The notes beneath the pieces were generated by a model that was not told where the DNA came from, did no database searches, and saw only the letters and a list, made by a program, of their open reading frames with translations. The position numbers were made by a program, and so were the translations under genes. From assembly GCA_018241895.1 (NCBI GenBank), contig JAFECX010000077.1, positions 1-64,000 of the forward strand: a stretch of DNA of 64,000 nt, written 5' to 3'. Positions 39,893-48,000 of the stretch are shown here, piece after piece; position 1 is the stretch's first letter, and each line of letters begins with the position of its first letter. The stretch is from Pseudomonadota bacterium (GTDB lineage Bacteria > Pseudomonadota > Gammaproteobacteria > Burkholderiales > Burkholderiaceae_C).

Positions 39893-41419
39893 ATGAGTAC
39901 CACCCTCGACGCACTGCTCGCGACGGGCGCTGCCGATGCGCCGGCCCTCACTGCACCGGGCCGCAAGGCGCTCGGCCACGGCGCGTTGCGCGCACTGATC
40001 GCAGCCACGCTGGCGCGCCTCAACGCCCTGGGCATCGGCCGCAACGACCGCGTCGCCATCGTGCTCGACAACGGGCCCGAGATGGCCGCCTGCTTCGTCG
40101 CCTGCGCCAGCGGCGTGACGAGCGCACCGCTCAATCCCGCCTACCGCGCCGACGAGTTCGACTTCTACCTGTCGGACCTGCGCGCCAAGGCGCTCGTCGT
40201 CGCGCGCGCCAGCACGTCGCCTGCGGTGGCGGTGGCCGAGCGCCTGGGCATGCGCGTGCTCGATCTGGTGGTGGCCGACGGCGCGCCGGCCGGCGCCTTC
40301 ACGCTCGAGCCGCGCGTGGCCGTCGAGGCGGCGCCGGCCGCGCAAGGCGGCTTGGCGCGGCCCGAGGACGTGTCGATGGTGCTGCACACCTCGGGCACCA
40401 CCTCGCGCCCGAAGATCGTGCCGCTCGCGCAGTCCAACCTCGCGGCCTCGGCACGCCACATCCGCGCGACGCTGCAGTTCACGCCCGCCGACTGCGGGCT
40501 GAACATCATGCCGCTCTTTCACATCCATGGCCTGATCGCTGGCGTGCTGGCGCCGCTGGCGGCGGGCTCGCAGGTGTACTGCACGCCGGGCTTCAACGCG
40601 CTCAGGTTCTTCGCCTGGATGGACGACGCCCGGCCCACCTGGTACACGGCGGTGCCGACGATGCACCAGGCGATCCTCGGGCGCGCCGGCAAGAACGCCG
40701 ACGTGATCGCGCGCCGTCCGCTGCGCTTCGTGCGCTCGTCGTCCTCGTCGATGCCGCCGCAGGTCATCCGTGAGCTCGAGGCCGTGTTCAAGGCGCCGCT
40801 CGTCGAGGCCTACGGCATGACCGAGGCCGCGCACCAGATGGCGAGCAACCCGCTGCCGCCGCGCGCGCGCAAGCCGGGCAGCGTCGGACTGGCGGCGGGG
40901 CCCGAGATCGCGATCATGGACGAGGCCGGCGGTCTGCTCGCGCGCGGTGACGTGGGCGAGGTCGTGATCCGCGGCCCCAACGTCACCGCCGGCTACGAGA
41001 ACAATCCGAAGGCCAATGCCGAGGCGTTCACGAACGGCTGGTTCCGCACCGGCGATCAGGGCGTGCTCGATGCCGACGGCTATCTCAGCCTCACGGGGCG
41101 GCTGAAAGAGATCATCAACCGCGGCGGCGAGAAGATCAGCCCGCGCGAGATCGACGAGATCCTGATGGACCACCCGGCGGTGGCGCAGGTGGTGTGCTTC
41201 GGCATGCCGCACGCCAAGCTCGGCGAAGAGGTGGCGGCGGTCGTCGTGCTGCGCGAGGGTGCGAGCGTGAGCGAGCGCGAGCTGCAGGCTTTCTGCGGTG
41301 AGCGCGTCGCCGACTTCAAGGTGCCCAAGAAGGTCCTCTTCATGGCCGAGATCCCCAAGGGCGCCACCGGCAAGCTGCAGCGCATCGGCCTCGCGGCCAG
41401 GCTCGGGCTCGCGGACTGA
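39893..41419 (+). CDS. AMP-dependent acyl-CoA synthetase (oxalate-CoA ligase-like)
   Basis: A 508-residue ANL-superfamily ligase. The AMP-binding P-loop is MVLHTSGTTSRPKIVPL (about 162-178), followed by MPLFHIHGL, the A5 motif EAYGMTEAAHQM, and the C-terminal GWFRTGDQG, LTGRLKEIINRGGEKISP and PKGATGKLQR with the catalytic lysine. It activates a carboxylic acid to acyl-CoA via acyl-AMP. Overall it resembles the Pcs60/oxalyl-CoA synthetase group, but the substrate cannot be fixed from motifs. ATG 39893 is the natural start. Confidence 0.88.
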   Translation: MSTTLDALLATGAADAPALTAPGRKALGHGALRALIAATLARLNALGIGRNDRVAIVLDNGPEMAACFVACASGVTSAPLNPAYRADEFDFYLSDLRAKALVVARASTSPAVAVAERLGMRVLDLVVADGAPAGAFTLEPRVAVEAAPAAQGGLARPEDVSMVLHTSGTTSRPKIVPLAQSNLAASARHIRATLQFTPADCGLNIMPLFHIHGLIAGVLAPLAAGSQVYCTPGFNALRFFAWMDDARPTWYTAVPTMHQAILGRAGKNADVIARRPLRFVRSSSSSMPPQVIRELEAVFKAPLVEAYGMTEAAHQMASNPLPPRARKPGSVGLAAGPEIAIMDEAGGLLARGDVGEVVIRGPNVTAGYENNPKANAEAFTNGWFRTGDQGVLDADGYLSLTGRLKEIINRGGEKISPREIDEILMDHPAVAQVVCFGMPHAKLGEEVAAVVVLREGASVSERELQAFCGERVADFKVPKKVLFMAEIPKGATGKLQRIGLAARLGLAD

Positions 41420-41517
41420 GGCGGTCGCGACGGAGTCGCGCAACGGTCAGCGAGAGGCGCCGGGAGAGGGCCGGGAAAGGGCCGAGAGCGCACCGAGAAA
41501 GGGCAGGCGAAGCGGGT

Positions 41518-42546
41518 ATGCGCATTGCAGTGGTCGGTGCCGGTGCGATCGGCGGTTATCTCGGCGCCCGGCTCGCGCTGGCCGGCGAGCAGGTGAGCTT
41601 CATCGCGCGGCGGCGCAACCTCCAGGCGATCGTCGCCGACGGCTTGCGGCTGATCGAGGAGGACGGTCGCGAGCGCCACGCCGACGCGGTGCGCGCGTTC
41701 GAGCGGCCGGCCGACGCCGGGCCCCAGGACTTCGTGCTGCTCACCGTCAAGGCGCACCAGGTGCCCGACCTGCTGCCCGACCTGCGCGCGCTGTTCGGCC
41801 CGGGGACCGCCGTCGTGACGATGATCAACGGCGTGCCGTGGTGGTACTTCCACAAGCTTGCCGGCGCGCACGAGGGCCGGCGTCTGGAGAGTGTCGACCC
41901 GGGCGGCGCGATCGCTGCGCACATCGAGCCCGAGCGCGTGATCGGCAGCGTCGTCTACCCGGCGGCCGAGCTGCTGGCGCCGGGCCGCGTCAAGGTCGTC
42001 GAGGGCAACCGCTTCACGCTCGGCGAGCCCGACGGCAGCCGCAGCGCGCGCGTCGAGGCGCTCGCGCAGTCGATGATGAAGGCCGGCTTCAAGGCGCCGG
42101 TGAGCCGTGACATCCGCGCCGAGATCTGGGTCAAGCTGTGGGGCAACCTCAGCTTCAACCCGATCAGCGCGCTCACGCAGATGACGCTGCAAGAGATCTG
42201 CCGCTTCGCCCCCACGCGCGGCCTGGCCGCGGCCATGATGGCCGAGGCGCAGGCGGTGGCCGAGAAGCTGGGCGTGAGGTTCAGGATCACGCTCGAGCAG
42301 CGGCTCGCCGGCGCCGAGGCCGTCGGCGCGCACAAGACCTCGATGCTGCAGGACGTGCAGGCCGGGCGCGCGCCCGAGCTGGCGGCGCTGGTGGGCGCCG
42401 TGCTCGAGCTGGCCGCGATCACCGGGACACCCGCGCCGCACATCGCCGCCGTGCACGCGACGATGCAGGGGCTGGCGCACAAGCTGGCGGCGGCAGGTGC
42501 GGCCCTCGAGCCGCGGCCGCTCGTGAATCGGGCTGGCGCAGGGTAG
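41518..42546 (+). CDS. panE: 2-dehydropantoate 2-reductase
   Basis: A 342-residue ketopantoate reductase family protein with the NADPH motif MRIAVVGAGAIGGYLGARLALAGEQVSFIARR, the conserved VKAHQVPDLLPDLRALFGPGTAVVTMINGVPWW segment and a C-terminal domain with the catalytic lysine region (EIWVKLWGNLSFNPISALTQMT). It reduces ketopantoate for pantothenate and CoA synthesis; paralogues act on other 2-oxoacids, so the exact substrate is uncertain. The 98 bases upstream are a purine-rich GAGAGG/GAAAGG run. Confidence 0.86.
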   Translation: MRIAVVGAGAIGGYLGARLALAGEQVSFIARRRNLQAIVADGLRLIEEDGRERHADAVRAFERPADAGPQDFVLLTVKAHQVPDLLPDLRALFGPGTAVVTMINGVPWWYFHKLAGAHEGRRLESVDPGGAIAAHIEPERVIGSVVYPAAELLAPGRVKVVEGNRFTLGEPDGSRSARVEALAQSMMKAGFKAPVSRDIRAEIWVKLWGNLSFNPISALTQMTLQEICRFAPTRGLAAAMMAEAQAVAEKLGVRFRITLEQRLAGAEAVGAHKTSMLQDVQAGRAPELAALVGAVLELAAITGTPAPHIAAVHATMQGLAHKLAAAGAALEPRPLVNRAGAG

Positions 42547-42570
42547 GGGCTGCAGTTGCACGCCGTCATC

Positions 42571-42623
42571 GGGGGCGTCAGGGCGCGTCGAGCGGGCGCG
42601 CGTGCTTCGTTCACAGGTTCTCA
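42571..42623 (-). repeat. Dispersed 3'-flanking repeat, copy 1
   Basis: GGGGGCGTCAGGG-GCGTC at 42571 and GTTCACAGGTTCTCA at 42609-42623 recur in the same order at 51328-51390. In both places the last three bases are the complement of a minus-strand TGA stop, so the repeat begins at the stop codon of a gene and runs downstream of it. Confidence 0.8.
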
Positions 42624-42938
42624 GTGGTCCTTGCGCTCGCGTCCGTCCGGCGCTTCGTCGCGCTCGTCGAACGAGTTCCGCCGATAGGCGTTGCCTTCGC
42701 GACGCCCGCGCGGCTGCACCTGCCGGGCGCGGCGGATCAGCGCCTCGGTTTCGCGTGTGGCCTGGTTGTGCAGGCGCTGCTGTCGCCACAGCGCGCGCGC
42801 ACGCTGGACGAGCCCGTGCGCCGTCTGCTGCAGCCGCGCATCGAGGCGTCGCCGCCGCCGCGGGCCGATCGCCATGCGCGCAAGCAGCAGCAGGCAGGCG
42901 ATGAGTCCGAGCGTGGCAAGCAGCTTGTCGACGCCCAT
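42621..42938 (-). CDS. Small membrane-anchored basic protein of unknown function
   Basis: A 105-residue protein with one N-terminal membrane helix (residues about 5-25, LLATLGLIACLLLLARMAIG) followed by a strongly basic Arg-rich domain with helical segments (DARLQQTAHGLVQRARALWRQQRLHNQATRETEALIRRAR). It lies 25 bases downstream of the response regulator on the same strand, so it may be co-transcribed. No family is recognised. Confidence 0.65.
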   Translation of the reverse strand: MGVDKLLATLGLIACLLLLARMAIGPRRRRRLDARLQQTAHGLVQRARALWRQQRLHNQATRETEALIRRARQVQPRGRREGNAYRRNSFDERDEAPDGRERKDH

Positions 42939-42963
42939 CGTGTCGCTGCCCGCGGCGTCGGGG

Positions 42964-43704
42964 CTACACCAGCCCCTGCTTGCTCGCCAGCACCGCCGCC
43001 TCGGCGCGGCTGGAGACGTTGAGCTTCTTGTAGATGGACTTGATGTGGTCGTTGACCGTGAACCACTTGATGCCCATCAGGCTGGCGATCTCCTTGATCG
43101 TGAAGCCCTTGCTGAGGTAGGTGAGGACCTCGCTCTCGCGTGGGGTCAGCCGTTCGGTCTCCGGCACCGGGTCCAGGGGCACCGGGCGGCTGATGACGGT
43201 GCCGCCGGTGGTGGTCAGGAATCCCGGGTCGGTGATGGGCCCCTCGCTGCCCGGCAGCCGCCTGAAATGGGCCAGCAGCCGGCGTGCGATCGCCGGCGAC
43301 AGCGGCGGCTGGCCGCGCACGATCTTCTGCAGTTCCTCGACCAGCACCTCGAAGCGGTCCTCCTTGAGCAGGTAGCCGTCGGCGCCGCACTGCAACGCGG
43401 GGTACAGGTGGTCGTCGTCGGAGTACAGCGTGGTGACGATCTTGATCGCCGGGTAGTGCACCAGCTCGGCGAGCAGTTCCATGCCGTTGCCGTCGGGCAG
43501 CTCGAGGTCGACGAGCATCAGCTTGAACGGGTCGGTGCCGTGCAGGCCCTGCGCTCCGCCGGTGAGCGCGATGTGACGGCGCGCCGTCTCCAGGTCAGCG
43601 GCCTCGACGACCTGCTGCGCGTCGCTGAAGCTCTCGCGCACGACGCGCGCGAGAAAGCTGCGCGCCACCGGGTTGTCTTCGAGGATCAGCACCTTCACGG
43701 CCAT
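42964..43704 (-). CDS. NarL/FixJ-family response regulator
   Basis: A 246-residue regulator. The receiver domain has Asp66 as phosphoacceptor (MLVDLELPDGNGMELL), acidic residues EDN at 9-11 and a Lys in LLKEDRFEV. An unusual insert (about residues 47-60) lengthens the loop before the phosphorylation site. The C-terminal LuxR-type HTH (LTPRESEVLTYLSKGFTIKEIASLMGIKWFTVNDHIKSIYKKLNVSSRAEA) follows a 35-residue linker. No sensor kinase lies next to it, so its partner is elsewhere. Confidence 0.9.
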   Translation of the reverse strand: MAVKVLILEDNPVARSFLARVVRESFSDAQQVVEAADLETARRHIALTGGAQGLHGTDPFKLMLVDLELPDGNGMELLAELVHYPAIKIVTTLYSDDDHLYPALQCGADGYLLKEDRFEVLVEELQKIVRGQPPLSPAIARRLLAHFRRLPGSEGPITDPGFLTTTGGTVISRPVPLDPVPETERLTPRESEVLTYLSKGFTIKEIASLMGIKWFTVNDHIKSIYKKLNVSSRAEAAVLASKQGLV

Positions 43705-43821
43705 GGCCGTTGCTCCTGCCTGTCTGTGTGCCGCCGACCTGCGCCCCCCGCGCGGCTTGCGTGCGCATCCTAGCGTGGTTCGCCGGCCGGGCGGTACGGC
43801 GCGCGGCCCGTGCGCTCGCCG

Positions 43822-44100
43822 TCACCGATCGGGCAGAACGACCTGGCCCTGCATCCGGTGCGCGGGCCATGCGCGCGCGCCGGCCGCGCGGATCTCGCTC
43901 GTCGGCAGCATGCCGCGTGCGCACCCTGGCGGCCCCGGCGATCTGGATCGCCGCCGAACCCGCGCCGCCGGCGCATCCGAGCACGAGAACTGTTTCTTCC
44001 GGTTGCAATTGTCCGCAATCGATGAGCGTGTGCGGTACGCGGTGTCGCGGTCGAACGGGAAGGTCGCACCGCCGACGCGGCCGAAGCCGGCGCGCGACGG
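43822..44100 (-). pseudogene. Zinc-type quinone oxidoreductase remnant
   Basis: On the minus strand, pieces of a medium-chain dehydrogenase can be read in different frames. First comes GFGRVGGATFPFDRDTAYR (from about 44095). After a shift, TLIDCGQLQPEETVLVLGCAGGAGSAAIQI gives the NADPH-binding motif. After a further shift and an internal deletion, AHRMQGQVVLPDR ends at a TGA (43822-43824). The N-terminal domain and most of the cofactor domain are gone. It occupies the gap between dsbA and the response regulator. Confidence 0.72.
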
Positions 44101-44154
44101 CGGCGCGCCGCCCGGGTTCGCGCCGGCCCGCCGCTGGTCCGGGCCCCGGGCCGT

Positions 44155-44787
44155 TCAGCGCGTCGCGCGCACCTTGGCGATCAGCGCGTCGGCCACTTCG
44201 AGCGCGCGCTCGTCGCTGCCGGTCTGCGCGGGCGACGTGAGGTAGCGCCCGTTCACGGCCAGCGTCGGCACGCCTTCGATGCCGTAGGCCTTCCAGGTCT
44301 GGTTGGCCGTGCGCACCTTGGAGGCGACGGCGAAGCTGTTCATGGCATCGAGCAGCTTGGTCTTGTCCAGGCCGTTGGCGGCGGCGAAGGCGGCGATACC
44401 GGCGTCCGTGTCCAGGCGCAGCCCCTGCACGTGCAGGGCGTCGAACACCTTGCCGTGCACTTCCTGCGCCACCCCGAGCGCCTCGAGCGCGAAGTAGATG
44501 CGCTGGTAGGGCTCCTGCGGGCGCTGCCACGCCACCGGCACGCGGCGAAAGACGACATCGCCCGGCAGCTTCTTGACCCAGGCCTCGAGCTTGGCCTCGA
44601 GTGCACGGCAGTGCGGACACCAGTAGCCGAAGAACTCGATGACCTCGATCTTGCCGCCGGCGGTCGTCGGGACCGGCGAGGACAGGGTCGTGTAGTCCTT
44701 GCCTTGCACCGGTTCGCCGGCGGCATGGGCGCTGACCAAGAGCAGCGAGGTGGCGCTGAGGCCGAGGGTGAATGCGCGTCGATGCAT
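44155..44787 (-). CDS. dsbA: Periplasmic thiol:disulfide interchange protein DsbA
   Basis: A 210-residue thioredoxin-fold oxidase with a signal peptide ending around AHAAGE, the active site CPHC at residues 57-60 (EFFGYWCPHC), and the cis-proline loop in GVPTLAVNGRY. It introduces disulfides into exported proteins and is reoxidised by DsbB. Length and motif spacing match Burkholderiales DsbA. Confidence 0.94.
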   Translation of the reverse strand: MHRRAFTLGLSATSLLLVSAHAAGEPVQGKDYTTLSSPVPTTAGGKIEVIEFFGYWCPHCRALEAKLEAWVKKLPGDVVFRRVPVAWQRPQEPYQRIYFALEALGVAQEVHGKVFDALHVQGLRLDTDAGIAAFAAANGLDKTKLLDAMNSFAVASKVRTANQTWKAYGIEGVPTLAVNGRYLTSPAQTGSDERALEVADALIAKVRATR

Positions 44788-44977
44788 GGATGGGAGCGGT
44801 CGGGGGAGGGGCCGGCCCGCGGCAAGCGCGCAAGGCCGGAACGAGGCGCCAATGATGCCCGCGGATGCGCGCCGATGCCCGCGGTGGTGCCGATCTGACC
44901 TGCATCAATACATCTCCCGGGGGAAAGGGTACCAAGCGGTCCTGGGCGGCATCGGCCGTCCGGCCAAGGAGGCTCAC

Positions 44978-45166
44978 ATGTCGCTTCTGACCCTCTTGAT
45001 CCTCGCCGCGGTGGTGGCCACCGTGGTGTCGTTGTTCATGGGTGTTTCGGCCATGGCGACGGGCCACGACGTCGGCCACCGCAGCAGCGATCAGTGGATG
45101 TTCATGCGCGTCGGGCTGCAGGGGACGGCACTGCTGCTGCTGATCCTGGCGCTGCTCACGAAATAG
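44978..45166 (+). CDS. Small HIG1-type twin-transmembrane protein
   Basis: A 62-residue protein from ATG 44978 with AAGGAGG upstream. Two membrane helices (about 3-24 and 42-60) flank a short polar loop with SAMATGHDVGHRSSDQWMFMRVGLQG. The pattern is that of HIG1-domain or twin-transmembrane proteins of Burkholderiales, which associate with the respiratory chain; function here is inferred from the family only. Confidence 0.82.
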   Translation: MSLLTLLILAAVVATVVSLFMGVSAMATGHDVGHRSSDQWMFMRVGLQGTALLLLILALLTK

Positions 45167-45416
45167 CGCGCGTGCCCGGCGTTGCGCGGGCGCGGCGCGC
45201 AGCGCACCTCGCGCCACTGCGCGCCGGCGCGTGCGCAGCACACGCCGGCGCGCGCCGATGGGCAGCGGCGGCGCGGCGGCGGATGACCTTCGCGGGCCCG
45301 GCGACGCAGGGAAGTATCATGCCTCGCCCGTCCCGGGAACATGGCGCGCGCAGCGTGCAACGGCGTCGAGCGCCGGCCGCGCTGCGCCGATCGCACCGGG
45401 AAGCGGGCGCGCCACG

Positions 45417-46343
45417 ATGTCTGCCTGCTTTCCTGTCCTGAGCCTGCTCGGTGCCGCCGCTGCGGCGCTTGCACTCGCCGGCTGCGCGACGCGCTCGGGC
45501 GACGTGAAGCCGATCCCTGCGAGCGCGGCCGAGTTCTCGATCTGGAGTTGCGAGCGCATCGGCGACGAGATCGAATCGGTGCAAAAGCGCGCCGCCGACC
45601 TTGCCTACGCCGTCGATGAACGCGGCGGCAACAACATCGTCGCGCTGGGCTTCGGGCTGACGGTGTTCTGGCCCGCGCTGTTCGCGATGCGCCCGCAGGG
45701 GCTCGAGGCGCAGGACCTGGCGCAGCTCAAGGGTCGCTACGAGGCGTTGCAGGAGGCGGCACGCACCAAGGGCTGTGGGGTCGATACGCTGGCGCTGCCG
45801 GCGCAGCGGCTGGCGGCCCTGCCGCTGGCTGTGGGCGAGCGCTTGGTCTACGAGGAGCGCCGCGACGGCCGGCGTGGTGCCGCAGCGAGCGAATGGACGT
45901 TGCGGCTGACCGCGCTGCGCCGCGGCGAGGCCGAATACCGTGTCGAAGGAGGCAGCGACGGCGTGCTTCGGCACGACGGCAGCGGCAACGTCGTCCAGGC
46001 GCCGCCGGGCGTGCTGATGTGGCCGCACCTGCTGCGCGGCGAGCTCGCGCTCGGCCAGGTGGTGGCCGGCGAGATGACGGTCAGCGGCGATCCGCTGCAG
46101 CGTGCACGCCTGCGCGGCCAGGTCGTCGCGCTCGGCCCGCAGACCGTCGCCGGCCGGCGATTCGACGTTGCGGTGATCGATCTGTTCGGCGACGCGCAGC
46201 ACGGTGACATCTCCACGCGGCTGGACGGCGCGCTGGTGGTCGACCGCACGAGCGGCTTCTTGCTGCGGCTGGACCTGCGCAGCGCGGAGCCGGCGTTCTC
46301 GCTGCAAAGGCGCCTCGTGCGCATCGAGGCGGCGACGCCCTGA
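45417..46343 (+). CDS. Lipoprotein of unknown function
   Basis: A 308-residue protein with a lipoprotein signal ending LALAGC (Cys23). The mature part has a short helical region (SIWSCERIGDEIESVQKRAADLAYAVDERGGNNIVALGFGLTVFWPALF), where one hydrophobic stretch could touch a membrane, then a beta-rich domain. A segment DLFGDAQHGDISTRLDGALVVDRTSGFLLRLDL near the end resembles the outer beta layer of DUF3108-like proteins, but not closely enough to assign it. Confidence 0.72.
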   Translation: MSACFPVLSLLGAAAAALALAGCATRSGDVKPIPASAAEFSIWSCERIGDEIESVQKRAADLAYAVDERGGNNIVALGFGLTVFWPALFAMRPQGLEAQDLAQLKGRYEALQEAARTKGCGVDTLALPAQRLAALPLAVGERLVYEERRDGRRGAAASEWTLRLTALRRGEAEYRVEGGSDGVLRHDGSGNVVQAPPGVLMWPHLLRGELALGQVVAGEMTVSGDPLQRARLRGQVVALGPQTVAGRRFDVAVIDLFGDAQHGDISTRLDGALVVDRTSGFLLRLDLRSAEPAFSLQRRLVRIEAATP

Positions 46344-46471
46344 GCGCGGGCGCGCTCGGCGCTGCCGCCCGCGCGGCTCGCGACACACAGATCTTTACCG
46401 GCCGGGCATCGGACGGCAATCGCGGGCACGCACGATGAGCGCCGTCGTACGTTTCGTCCCAAGGAGAGTCC

Positions 46472-47065
46472 ATGAGCACCTTCGAGAATTTCCCGCGGCG
46501 CGCGCTGCGCCGCACCCTGACCACAGCGGCGGTGGCACTGGCCTGCGGCGTGTCGCTTTCGGCCCTGGCGCAGCCTGCCGGTGCGGCGGCGGCCGCGCCG
46601 GGCCCGCAGGGCGGCATGTGGCACCACATGGGGCCGGGCGCGGGCGCCGGCATGGGTGGCGGCTTCGGTCCGATGGGCATGATGGGCGGCCGCGGCATGG
46701 CGCGTGCGCTGGACGCCATCGGTGCCACGGCCGAGCAGAAGGCGCAGATCGGTCAGATCATGCAGGCCGCCCAAGCCGACCTGAGCAGCCAGCGCGAAGC
46801 GCGTACGCAGCTCAGCGAGCAGGCGCGCGCGTTGTTCACGGCGCCCACGGTCGATGCAAACGCGGTCGAGGCGCTGCGCCAGAAGATGCTCGCGCAGCAC
46901 GACGCGGCCAGCAAGCGGATGATGCAGGCGATGCTCGACGCGAGTCGCGTGCTCACACCCGAGCAGCGCAAGGCGCTGGGCGAGCGCATGGCCACGCGCC
47001 GGGCGATGATGCAGCGCCACCGCGCCGAGCGCGCCACGCTCGACGGCACGCCGCGCAAGCCCTGA
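46472..47065 (+). CDS. Spy/CpxP-family periplasmic protein
   Basis: A 197-residue protein with a signal peptide ending SALAQP, a Gly/Met/His-rich segment (WHHMGPGAGAGMGGGFGPMGMMGG) that may bind metal, and a helical Spy-type domain with the LTXXQ motif as LTPEQRKALGERM. Spy-like chaperones protect envelope proteins under stress or metal load. It is transcribed just before a response regulator and histidine kinase of the CpxRA type, so it is probably target and feedback element of that system. AAGGAGAG precedes its ATG. Confidence 0.86.
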   Translation: MSTFENFPRRALRRTLTTAAVALACGVSLSALAQPAGAAAAAPGPQGGMWHHMGPGAGAGMGGGFGPMGMMGGRGMARALDAIGATAEQKAQIGQIMQAAQADLSSQREARTQLSEQARALFTAPTVDANAVEALRQKMLAQHDAASKRMMQAMLDASRVLTPEQRKALGERMATRRAMMQRHRAERATLDGTPRKP

Positions 47066-47274
47066 GGTGCAGCCATTGCGCGAGACGCAGCCGTTCACCG
47101 ACCGCGCCGGCTCTGTGTCGGCGCCGTCGTGAGATTCGAGCGGCCGCGCGGCGGGCCTCCCCCGGCTCGCCTGCGGCGCGCGGCGCGTCGTGCGGATCGG
47201 CAGGCGCCGCCGAGGGCCTCTTCCTGCGTACCCCGTCCTGATGCCGGCGCGGCGCGCCACGCCATCCGCCACCG

Positions 47275-47979
47275 ATGAGCCAACGACTGCTGCTGATCGA
47301 CGACGACCAACGTCTCACCGACATGCTCGGCGAGTACCTGCGGCGCCAGGGCTACGAGGTGACGACGGCCGGTTCGCTGGCGCTGGGCCGGCAACTGCTC
47401 GAGCGCGGTGCGCCGGACGCGCTCGTCCTCGACCTCATGCTGCCCGACGGCGACGGGCTCGACTTCACGCGTGAGCTGCGCGGCGAGCCGCGCACGCGGC
47501 GCCTGCCGCTGCTGATGCTCACGGCGCGCGGCGAGCCGACGGAGCGCATCGTCGGCCTCGAGATCGGCGCCGACGACTACCTGGGCAAGCCGTTCGAGCC
47601 GCGCGAGCTGCTCGCACGCGTCAAGGCGCTGCTGCGGCGCGCCGCACCCGAGCCGCAGGCCGACGATGTCCTGGTGTTCGGGCGTCTCGAGATCGACCTC
47701 GGCGCACGGCAGGCGCGGCTCGAGGGCAAGCCGTGCGACCTCACGAGCCATCAGTTCGAACTGCTGGCCGTGCTCGCACAAAGCCCCGGGCGCGTGCTCT
47801 CGCGTGACCAGATCATGGACCAGCTCAAGGGCCATCCACTCGAGGCCTTCGACCGCAGCATCGATGTGCACATCTCGCGCATCCGTGCCGTCATCGAGGA
47901 CGACGCGAAGACGCCGCGGCGCGTGCTCACGGTGCGCGGCGCCGGCTACTTGTTCGCGCGCAAGCAGGACGCCGAGTAG
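47275..47979 (+). CDS. OmpR-family response regulator (CpxR/RstA type)
   Basis: A 234-residue regulator with the receiver motif LLLIDDD at the start, phosphoacceptor Asp53 (LVLDLMLPDGDGL), Lys in LGKPFEPRELLARV, and a C-terminal winged helix (LTSHQFELLAVLAQSPGRVLSRDQIMDQLKG, then DRSIDVHISRIR). It pairs with the histidine kinase 21 bases downstream and likely controls the upstream spy-like gene. Confidence 0.92.
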   Translation: MSQRLLLIDDDQRLTDMLGEYLRRQGYEVTTAGSLALGRQLLERGAPDALVLDLMLPDGDGLDFTRELRGEPRTRRLPLLMLTARGEPTERIVGLEIGADDYLGKPFEPRELLARVKALLRRAAPEPQADDVLVFGRLEIDLGARQARLEGKPCDLTSHQFELLAVLAQSPGRVLSRDQIMDQLKGHPLEAFDRSIDVHISRIRAVIEDDAKTPRRVLTVRGAGYLFARKQDAE

Positions 47980-48000
47980 CGCAACGCCCGGCCGCGGCGC

